Assembly: GCA_023078555.1 (NCBI GenBank)
Contig: CM041204.1
Span: 96,923-160,922, forward strand
DNA: 64,000 nucleotides
Direction: 5' to 3'
DNA from: Ulva prolifera
Taxonomy: Eukaryota; Chlorophyta; Ulvophyceae; Ulvales; Ulvaceae
Under the pieces are notes generated by a model that was not told the DNA's origin, did no database searches, and saw only the letters and a list, made by a program, of their open reading frames with translations. A program made the position numbers and the translations under genes. This document shows, piece by piece, positions 11,101-19,104 of this stretch. The first letter of the stretch is position 1, and each line of letters starts with the position of its first letter.

Positions 11101-12757
11101 GGTGCGCTTCCAAGACCAGGAATCACCATACTTCCCCATCACCCTCGGGGTCGGCCAGGGCGACCCCCTGTCAACCATTCTCTTTGATGTGTTCATTGAT
11201 GATCTGCTTGCAACACTGCACACCCGTCCAAAAGAACACTGCATTCCCCTTGACTCACCAGACACCGATAAAATTTCCGGACTCACTTATGCAGATGATG
11301 TCAATGCAATGTCCTTGACACCGGCAGGGCTTCAGGGACATATTGATACAATCGATAAATGGTTGTTTCAATGGCGCTCCTTACCAAATGTGTTGAAGTC
11401 TAAAACTATGGTGTTCAATCAGCCGCAGGGCGGCGCACCAGTTGTCTTCCAGCTGCGGGGGTCGCAGTTGGAGACTGTTCACACCTACAAATACTTGGGT
11501 GTTTTCTTCCAGTCAAATGGCTCTTGGTCTGAACATATGCATCATGTACGCGCAAAGATGAACAAGGCACTTGGCGCGTGGCGGCCAGTGCTGCGTTGCC
11601 ACTACCTCCCGGTGACCGCCCGGCTCCGCCTTGTTTATGCGTTCATATATACTCCTGCTTTGTATGGGGCTGAGGTATGGATTGGCCCAAAAACTGAACT
11701 CGACAAACTTGATACCATCTGTAAAAAGGCAATCCGCATGGTGTTTGGTCTGCACCAGTTCGATTGCAGGGAGGAGATTCTTTTTTCCGACACGGGCCTC
11801 CTGCCTGTGAGCTCAATGATCAAGGCAGCTAAACTTTGCTGGTACGCAAAGCTGACACACATGGGGGCGGAGCGATTCCCGGTTGCGGTGGAATCCACCG
11901 CGATTCGGGGTCACTCTCAACGGGGGCCGGGGGTGGGCGGGGACTTTCATTCCCGCATCACGGCCATTGCGGCAGAACTGAAACGATATGCACACATCAG
12001 ACTTGCCTTACAGGCTCCACCCGAGCCTGAGCATCGCCGCCGACGTGGGCCACCCAGGGTGTCCAAACGTCTCGGCATGCATGATCAGCCGTCCAAACAA
12101 AGCCCTCTCACAATCACGTACTCAAATCTTACCCGTGAGAAGGTCGTGGCTGTCATGTGGTTGGCATACCTTGAACAACGATTTGAGAAGCGTGGTCGCG
12201 ACAATAAGGTCACTGGAGAGTGGTTGCGTGGTGTGATAACACACGAACTAGGGTCACTAGCCCCGTTTATGGACTCCGTTGAGCCCGGTCTTGTGCGTGT
12301 GCTAATGTCTGCTCGTTCGGGTCTGTCTCCTTTCTTGTGTAGGCACCGTAGTGAAAAGCATTTGGAATATTCACGTGCTGCTGATGTCTTCACATCCTAC
12401 ATCGCACGTGCACCCATCGGGGCAGTTCTGCCACCTGTCCCAGTGGCACATCGTGATCGGCATGTCTCCGCCGTTGCGGTTTTGGTGCGGCAGTTGCTCG
12501 CACGGCCAGGTCCTTATGACAGTGCCTCTGGTGTTTCGTGGTCTGATGTAGCGGTTGTGCTTATTGTCGGTGTTGATGGTGTTGGTGGTGATGCTGGGGT
12601 GTCGGGTGTTGCAAATCGCCCGTCCCCTCTCGGTGAATTGGCTCGTGTTGTTGCATTCTGTGGCGCAAGTCAGAGTTTGCGGCAGCATGTTGCTTGGATG
12701 CCTCTTTCGGTCCCGGATTTCGGAGTTGTCAATGTCCAAATGGATACGGCTATGTAA
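8048..12757 (+). CDS. LINE polyprotein: APE endonuclease and reverse transcriptase
   Basis: The protein has 1569 codons from the first ATG. Met150 (8495) is a plausible true start because the 43-bp tandem repeats lie upstream of it. An apurinic-type endonuclease begins near residue 330: LNVNG, the QETW catalytic Glu near 366, GDFNARIG, and SDH near 576. Reverse transcriptase follows: NYRGITLL near 910, FLDIRKAYD near 975, GQGDPLS, the catalytic YADD at 1081, and KYLGVF near 1149. About 400 residues follow the RT with no RNase H motif or CCHC knuckle seen. All catalytic motifs are present without stops or frameshifts, so the copy may be young. An in-frame 33-bp duplication sits inside the endonuclease (9078-9136). 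The clade was not assigned. The protein would nick target DNA and prime reverse transcription from the element's RNA. Confidence 0.93.
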   Translation: MPGLLVRGSSCVVECGVWSGFRLLQSGVRRGVWCLVWVPAPTVRCVASLLCIPRGYTGLGSPCWASVRGSAVKCSRCYVLQSPARSVLMVWLCWGAGGVLPLPHSGVCLTSMWWLVQCRTATCVVVHVRMLVFDPYRNSLVLSPPTRLSMTETVNAPVMQQTGIRHQQHNEHEEVMQVVPPNRVVFSFFGPCDVVCHTGAFLSVTSHSATLSMLQAAHRTRHRNKTTGQPFLLLSVYRRLDIAKIIAQGVVPFAQACSEALLPRGCRTAPSTKIELTYMMYPQGDGRNKPLRARPHPTTTEPATAANRFAPLASAHDNQAGISKAPTCVTLGSLNVNGMFTQSLSSKHVDVCAFLSSKHVDICSVQETWCDLSDTEKTSMLAAHGYTAYGAPGYTTQTRTGGGTGIIVKDTLSHLTHTLSWGSKKNHQTTWVQLCAGRHTTKTAIGSVYIRPVAHARPADSDRFAAELEALTHDIHYLTDKGFHIIVCGDFNARIGNAQNSHHIPLHNETFRNSQGCRLINMVEQCNMHVMHNHTAFSPTCMHAGGTSVVDYCLTSSACRDRCSAPAIHSAGQCLSDHALLTLSLSLPHATHRSKRKCARSHKKRWNRKAMHNEETVAKFETALQAPLAQLLHDMDSCSMPHAEAANTFTSALANILRTAGEQCFGKHQVRTHRVQWWNKEYADLRRECWTLHETHCRTGSDTDKLAFQQRRGAKNQLKRDLKRAYTKQQANHVSKTCTPGLESKVSWVSAKRLLKLLTRGGSTAEHPVPSVMSGGVPTDNIDTVMQVFSNHYQSEMNPVPHAAFCEQTDAHVRDTLHAWRQNEPQHNQEMDDAFTLHELQQALATMHNWKAADHDDIICELLKAGGPQLQTVVLQLLNFCWTHETIPNAWSLGTIVSLHKAGDATDPSNYRGITLLSIFRKLFSTLLRSRLQNNITLHESQAAFREDRGCVDHVHTFARIVRAAAAADTPLYAFFLDIRKAYDTVWRDGLLYKLLQKGVTGRLGRVIAHMLSNTKSRVRFQDQESPYFPITLGVGQGDPLSTILFDVFIDDLLATLHTRPKEHCIPLDSPDTDKISGLTYADDVNAMSLTPAGLQGHIDTIDKWLFQWRSLPNVLKSKTMVFNQPQGGAPVVFQLRGSQLETVHTYKYLGVFFQSNGSWSEHMHHVRAKMNKALGAWRPVLRCHYLPVTARLRLVYAFIYTPALYGAEVWIGPKTELDKLDTICKKAIRMVFGLHQFDCREEILFSDTGLLPVSSMIKAAKLCWYAKLTHMGAERFPVAVESTAIRGHSQRGPGVGGDFHSRITAIAAELKRYAHIRLALQAPPEPEHRRRRGPPRVSKRLGMHDQPSKQSPLTITYSNLTREKVVAVMWLAYLEQRFEKRGRDNKVTGEWLRGVITHELGSLAPFMDSVEPGLVRVLMSARSGLSPFLCRHRSEKHLEYSRAADVFTSYIARAPIGAVLPPVPVAHRDRHVSAVAVLVRQLLARPGPYDSASGVSWSDVAVVLIVGVDGVGGDAGVSGVANRPSPLGELARVVAFCGASQSLRQHVAWMPLSVPDFGVVNVQMDTAM

Positions 12758-12857
12758 TCATACATACATACATACACGTATGTGAGTGGATTTGCGTGTG
12801 TATTCCTGGCAACGGCTCGCTGCCCGGCCTCTGTCCTTTGTAACTACATACATACAT

Positions 12858-12971
12858 ACACGCAGCAAGGGGAAAAAGGGTGGGGCTGGGAAGAAGGCGA
12901 AGCGGAGCAAGGCTGCAAGGCAGGGCAAGAAGGGGAAGCACGCCAAGAAGGGCAAGAAGGGACGTGCATAG
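12858..12971 (+). pseudogene. P0: truncated last exon of an array P gene
   Basis: The 38 codons from 12858 to the TAG at 12969-12971 encode the Lys/Gly tail ending AARQGKKGKHAKKGKKGRA, in the KAKRSK subtype shared with P2 and P5. Upstream homology stops exactly at the CATA tail of the retrotransposon. No exon 1-3 or first half of exon 4 is present. The normal downstream sequence is retained, including the TGTAA at 13081-13085. It is a gene remnant cut by the LINE junction. Confidence 0.9.
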
Positions 12972-15900
12972 TTGTACAGGTTTTCTTAGCTTGTTTGATT
13001 TACCAGCATTTCGCCCGATAGTGTAGTGGTTCTATGATTAAGAGAGGAGTGATGGTCGTGGTGGAGAGGCTTGCATGCTGTGTAACACAAAACTTTCATC
13101 CTCCTTCCCTCATGGGCAGCCCCCATGCATGAGTGTTGTTCACATATTGTTTCCCCAGTTCCCCAACGCGTGATTCTAATTGTAATGCAATGCTGTCACT
13201 TGCAGAGCGAGGGCTCTGATCTCATCAATCACAATTACCTATGGTCCCGCATACACCTGCATATGAGATTGAGTCGCAAGTTGCACAGACAGGTTGTGTG
13301 TGAAGCGCAGGGCACTGGGGTGCGTCAGAGGGCAGCACTGCCGCTTGACCACTCCCCCACCCGCTCGGCAGGTGTCCGTTGGGCTCCAGCGGGCCAGCAG
13401 GCGGGTTCAGACTGCGCTCCGCTGCCTGGTCGCTGTCAGTACACGTGAGGCTGGTGCGTCTGCATGGCAGCCCCAGTATCAGAGCCACGCTACGTGGAAG
13501 TCGCTTCAAGCATGCTGCGGACTGGCCTCATGCTTGTGTGGGATCACGCGTGGTTTGACTTGCGCTATGGGTTGTCCAAATGAAGCGACTACACATGCCC
13601 AAATTCGCCGCCAAGCACGGCCTCCGCTGCAAAGCATGGCCGCTCCTGCACGCACCACAACCCACCTCACATCCTCACGCAAGCAGCAGCCAACGCGCAA
13701 GCCTTCTCAGGGGACCTCTGGGGTGACCCTTGGCACATCGTGCCGGTGAGTCACAACCGCTGAACGTGCAAAGTCTCGGCTACATGCAGTACTTGCTCGG
13801 TGCAATGTAGCGGGCGCACACCCACTTCTCATACAGGTACGGCACATCACAACAGGTTGGCGGAAGTTGAGCCAGTGGCAGATAAGGCGCAGTGCGTGGG
13901 GGGGGGGGGGGGGGGGCACCTCCTCGATGACGATAGGGTTGGCGCCGCACCGCGGCTGCGGTGGAGTGCAGCGTGAAGGACAACAGCGTTGTACTGCCCG
14001 ATGTGTGCGTTCACCACCCCCACTGCAGTCTCCTGAATGGCCTCACCCACCTGTAAGCAACGCACACATCCCCCATAGTGCTGCAAATGCAAGTCTATGG
14101 AGCCAGACAGACCACGCCACGCTGTCAGCACGTGTGCCTGCTGAGCCCGTAGCGACCACGCTGCGCGCTGTGCGAGGGAAGGGGAAGACGAAGTGTCGCA
14201 CCCTGACACGACCAAGGCGTCGCCCTGCAGCCGCTGGGCGACGGCCAACATGCGTGCGCTTGATCGCGCTCGCGCTGCCAGACACCTCGGCCAGTCAGAT
14301 CGAGATGCCACCAACATCACGGCAGTGCCGGCGACGACGGTCAGCGCCGACGCCGACTTGTCGCCGCCGCGCGCATCACCTCTGCTGCCTGCTGTGGGCA
14401 AAGCGCAACTACATCTCATGCATTACAGCCAGGACTGAGAATGGCAGTCGAGTAAGTAGACTGCCAATGCACGTAGATGGCTTGCTGAGAACTATACGAG
14501 ACCACGCCACGTGAACGAGACCAACTTGATGTAACGCGACACATATAGCATGGCTGGCAAAAGTCTAGAACAAGGGCACAGAGCCCACCTGCGTGCTGCG
14601 TGTCTGCTGGCACTGGCACTTCTCTTTAAACTGCGGTCGTCTGTGCTTGCCTGGGCCAATGCGATCATGCACGGCCGCTGGGCTGCAAGGAGAGCCAGGT
14701 GCCATCGACTAGCAGACGTAGACCTCACACATCTCAGGATGGCTACCTGTGTGCCATCACGGTGGTAATCGTAGCGGAGGTGACCAGCACTGCCCAGGTG
14801 CAAGACCGGCTCGATGGTGTCTACTTTGTGGATGACTCACCCTGCATGCATGTGCCAACAGCATATAAAAATATAACGAGTCCTTGAAGAACTAACTTGC
14901 TGCGCTGTCTTCCGTCCACGGGACATTGGTCTGCGCACAGGTTCACAGACCCGAAATGAAACATGCCATCGCACAGCTCCGAAGGCAGTGCATCAGGCAC
15001 ACCAGGTGTGCCTTACAGATGTGTCGTAGGAGACAAGAACCCTTGTAACAGTGTCTGAACAACTGCAGTCTTGGCACACCTGATGCCACCAGGTCCCATT
15101 TCCCACTGCACCGCCTACTCTAGCGTTGGCGACATTGCTGGCCTCGACTCTCCGGGCAGGATAACTGTCAAAGATTCAACAACGATTCTTCAAACAGCAC
15201 GCACGCTTTGATACGTAGTGACGCCAGCTGAAAGTAACCCCACGCTATACCTGAGGACTCGCAAGGTGCTGTTCCGCTTGTCAAGCAAGGTCGACATGCC
15301 GCCATTTGAAGAATTAGGGCAAATCGAGGTGCGATGCCTAAAGCTTCGGCCCATATAAAAAAACAGGTCAATCATGGACGGTCTCAAGGAGGTGAGGGCT
15401 ATAGCTAGCTCAATTATCTTCGCAGGCGCAGCATTACACGGAACACAGTGACCAAAGCCTCGTGCTGACCAATGTCTTGGTGCACCTGTAAACCTGTCTC
15501 TTGTGCGCCGCTCACATTGGCCTGGACACTGACAGAAGCAAATGCGTGACCGACACACTTGACGACACCTCATGCCGGGGCATCTCTGCACCTGCACAGG
15601 CGTTCACGGTGGTGTAAGTATGGCAGCAGCAGAAACGAAAGAAAAGGACAGATGATGCCTTGGTAAACAGGTGGCATTTCACCCCACATCCTTTGAACGC
15701 GGCACGCGTTCGGTAGGTGTTGTGTTGGAGCTTTGGCAACTGAAATCAATGCCTGATACAATCCGCTAGCATTCTGCATAGATTAAATTGATTGTTTTGG
15801 AGCTCGTCAATTACAGTCTCCTCACGCTGTTCACGGATGCGCGGCAGTCTGACGTCTCTCCATCTGGCGCGGGCTGCAGCGCACTCGCGACAAAGAACTT

Positions 15901-16410
15901 ACGAGTTGAAGTCAAGTCTTGCAGCAGGAGCATTTCATCTCAAACATGGACACAGTCTCCTGGTCCAGCAATGTACTGAACAGCATACAGCGTGACCCAG
16001 CATGGCCATTCAGAAATCTAATATCAAGTAGAATGATATTACTTGTTCGCAGGCAGAGGAAACAGACAAATTTGAGCTGCATCTGTACATCCTTTCAGTT
16101 CGGCATGTGACCGGGAACTCATCTTGAAACATTGCACTGCATGTGGGCGCTGCAAGTGGTTCCACGATCCTCATGCAGCCACTGCCTAAAGATCGAGGCA
16201 TCTTGGAACAGATGCAACGAATGGCCGTGTTTCTCATGGAGGTCACAGCTGTGCACATGACTTTGTGACGGCTCGTTTATCACGCCAGGTTGGTTACATG
16301 ATGTGCCTATGCACCCTTCACACTCGTCCCTGTGCACTCTCACAGATTGTACTGGATATCTAGATGCACTGTCTGTCAACGAAATCAGGGAATACCGCAA
16401 CACTGACGCT
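12972..16410. other. Convergent spacer S1 between P0 and M1
   Basis: The spacer is almost identical to spacer S3 (29037-32470), with only a handful of base and small indel differences seen by eye. It contains a 19-G run at 13898-13916, conserved blocks shared with all spacers (for example GGCTCTGATCTCATCA near 13213), and on the minus strand a decayed exon-like block near 15720-15960 that is open in S4 but broken here. The TTACA at 16294-16298 is the minus-strand TGTAA signal of M1. Several moderately long ORFs (13294-13749 +, 13847-14419 -) have no recognisable product. Confidence 0.6.
13898..13916 (+). repeat. Poly-G tract (19 G) in spacer S1
   Basis: A homopolymer within S1. The equivalent site in S3 (29959-29976) has 18 G, as expected for slippage between recent duplicates. 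Confidence 0.95.
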
Positions 16411-18121
16411 CTACGCACGTCCCTTCTTGCCCTTCTTGGCATGCTTCCCCTTCTTCCCCTGCCTTGCAGCCTTGCTCCTCTTCTTCTCAGCCCCACCCTT
16501 GTTCCTGCTGCTGTGTTGCTTGGGGGCATTGTCTTGTCCATTCGCAGCACCCACATGAGAGGTGGCAGAATCCCCAAATTGTGCAGCAGGCGCGAACAGG
16601 TCTGAAGAGAATGCATCTGCCTCGGGCGACAGTGGGAACTCAGGCACCTGGCCTGCAAGCGAGCGGCGGCGGAATGGCACTTCAGCTTCTGTCGAATCAT
16701 TCGGCATTTTGAGCCGGTTCTTCGAGGTGCATTCATCGGCAGCGCCGATATCAAGGTCGGCAGGGCAGGCAGCCTTGCCGCTGATTGAGGCCATGAAGTC
16801 CACTGCAGCTGCAAAGCCTTCCTGAGAGTCGGTCGTATGTGGCTCAGCGATGGATGACGTTGATTCCGAGAATGCAGAGCTGCTGACGGCGCCATCACTT
16901 CCATCGACACCATCCATGAACTCTTCAGCAGAGTCATCACAGCACTCGACCACGAACAACTCGCACAGGGCGTCCACCTCAGCGCCAATGTCCTCGTCTG
17001 ACACAGAGGCCTCCTCGATGTCCAGCACCTGCGCGCCACAGCCCGGCTGTGACGATGGTGACAAAAGCACAAGTACCAAGGCGAAATCGCTGTCAAACTG
17101 TGGACAAAAATGTCACAGTATGCATTATCGCACGCAGTCATCAAGGTATGCAGAAATCAACAAACAGTTACGTGTGCATACCTCGGTGGCATCAGAAACG
17201 GCAACCTTGCATGCGGAGCCAGCCAGGACAGAGTCGACTGCGGCCTGCACCATCTTGGCCACACACTCCCTGGCCTCTGATTGTGCCACGACGTTGGCAT
17301 TTGCTGTCTTCTCCAGTGTCCCCACACACGCCTTGGCTGCTTGTTCGGAGGCCAGGCGGTCCAGTGCAGCCTGGATGCCGGGGAAGCAGAAGATCGCCTT
17401 GGTGGCCTCGGTGACGTCGGGGCAGGGGGCCGGCACACGAGGCCGCACTGCGCGTTTAGATTCCGGGGCCCCGGCCAGAGCGGCTTCCACGGCCGGGGGC
17501 AGGCGGCACGGCGCGAGAGGCCGGAGGATGGCAGAGCCGTTGGCCAGAGCTGCCTGCACACGCAGCCAGGATTGTAAGTGCCTATGATTCTCGGGCGGAT
17601 GCAATCATGGCATATGGGACCAAATGTATGCATGTCAGACGGCACCATAGAAGGACTGCACGATATCTGCGGGGCGCGGACATCTTGCAGTTGCGCATCC
17701 ATATCCGTGCCAGTAGGCCGCTTGCACCATGTGCACAAGCGTGTGGCAGCAGCTTTTTCGTACGTACGAATGCGTATACGCATGCATGCGTGGGTGTGTA
17801 CTTCGGAAGCAAAGCGGACGCGAGAGCCTGACGAGCCCGGATCAAAGGCCCCACAACGAAGCGAACAGACGCAGGTCATTTGAACCAAGCGGAATACAAT
17901 CGCATGATTCACACAGCCTTATTGGTTTTGCTTGACGCTTATGAAAGCGCTACAGCCTGTAGCTACTGTGCAACGTTGTACAGCAAACAGGCCACAGCCG
18001 AGATCAGGCACCGCTTGGAATCTACAAAGAGTGCGTACATAGCGTGCTGGCTTGGGTAGCATACCTTGATTTTGTTGGTGGCTGCGTTGGTGTCGGCAGT
18101 GATCATCGATGGGACAACCAT
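16411..18121 (-). CDS. M1: leftward array gene, three exons
   Basis: Exons on the minus strand are 18121-18065 (19 aa, MVVPSMITADTNAATNKIK), 17553-17182 (124 aa) and 17028-16411 (205 aa). All junctions are phase 0 with GTATGC donors, giving 348 aa. Exon 2 is Ala-rich with a Pro/Arg segment (PRVPAPCPDVTEATKAIF), then IQAALDRLASE and one and a half 21-residue helical repeats (VKMVQAAVDSVLAG type). Exon 3 starts VLDIEEASVSDED, is acidic with ECCDD, then has RRRSLAGQVPEFPL and ends in the polylysine-like tail. It corresponds to P exons 3 and 4 fused without an intron. There is no signal peptide; the tail suggests a nuclear or nucleic-acid-binding protein (inference). It differs from M3 at GTLEKTANANVV versus GTLVKTAIANVV. 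TGTAA lies about 115 bp after the stop. Confidence 0.85.
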
Positions 18122-19104
18122 ACTGGATCTTTGGACGTACCAGTAGATAGAAGGTTGAGATTTGCTTGTAGAAAGTGCTTAGAGCGCGAATGTACTGTGA
18201 GGCGTGTGCGGTCACCGGCGTTGCGGTATACGCTCGCTGCCCTGAGGCAGGCAGCGAGCGCCGAGACATGCCAGCAATGCTCGTGCGTTGGAGCGGATCA
18301 CGCAGGAACGAGTAATGCACCCTCGTTACGTTCCTCATGTGTCTCGAACCGTCCTTGGTATGGTTGCATGCACATCCGCGGTGCAGTCTGCAGTGGTATA
18401 TGCATCGCGACCCCCGGCATTCTCCCTGTGAGCGTGCTTATTAACCATGAAAGGCTTCACACGATGCAATGTTGGCCCGTAAGATGTGAACTGCCTGGTG
18501 TGAGCAGAGGCAAATGTGGCCTTTTCCGAACAAACTGCTGCCATGACAGTAGGCTCATCGAGGCATGTCTCCAGGCATCCTGACGAGGCATATGGCAGCA
18601 CAGCCAGTTCACGATTACCACAAAGATCGTCTGTTACATCTTGGGCCCTGTCGCTGATACTAGCAGTGGCACAGTCCTGGGTCTAGAGATCAGCATGCCC
18701 TATGAGCCTGATCACAATAGATCAGAACATATTGGTGCATTGGCGGTACCCAGCATACACTACTCACGGACTGGGGGTTCATGCATTGCATGTGCTTCAC
18801 GGTCCCACTGTGAAGGCCTGGGGACGGTGTCATTGCGTCTGCATGACCTCGTCCTGCATCATCGATGAGACGTGCATGCAGCGGCGGGGCATACGTGTAC
18901 GTATACAATGCATGTGACAAATTTCAGCAACTGAGTCTGATGCTCAGCGCGTTCGATGATCGCTGAGATGTCTCGGCGCGAGCTGCACGCCTCGGTCCGC
19001 CGAGCACATAAATAGCCGCGGAAGACCACATATGCCTCAAATCTCCTTTGCTCTCGAGTACTATCTTCCTTTTCAAACAGATCTCCGATACACCAATCGT
19101 CGAA
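18122..19104. promoter_or_regulatory. Divergent promoter region of pair M1/P1
   Basis: The 983 bp between the two start codons has a core element on each side. On the P1 side, CATAAATAG at 19007-19015 lies 90 bp before the ATG, with a CTCGG-TCCG-CCGAG hairpin at 18991-19004 just upstream. On the M1 side, GTATACC (complement of 18225-18231) lies about 105 bp before the ATG, preceded by a perfect 10-bp inverted repeat at 18232-18241 and 18250-18259. Both cores share ATGTCTCGGCGC, so they are homologous and mirror-imaged. Co-regulation of the pair is inferred. Confidence 0.7.

Larger units (their letters stand above)
7590..12857 (+). mobile_element. Non-LTR (LINE) retrotransposon with APE endonuclease
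   Basis: The element consists of a repeated 5' region, one long intact ORF (8048-12757), a very short 3' UTR and a tail of CATA repeats. Two CATA blocks flank about 70 bp: one just after the stop codon and one ending at 12857. Immediately after the tail, at 12858, the sequence matches the last exon of the array gene P at codon level, so the element joins a broken gene copy. The left edge is not defined and no target-site duplication could be identified. The missing 5' part of the broken gene implies deletion, template switching or an assembly join at this point. Confidence 0.85.

Noticed and set aside
13007-13035. tRNA-like A-box (GATAGTGTAGTGGTTC) in the 3' region of P0, P2 and P5
   Set aside because: No B-box, anticodon stem or acceptor stem could be folded, and other P copies have changed the motif.
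13847-14419. Gly/Pro-rich proteins predicted across poly-C or poly-G tracts
   Set aside because: They arise from homopolymer translation and from stop-poor GC-rich sequence, and their frames change with tract length between S1 and S3.
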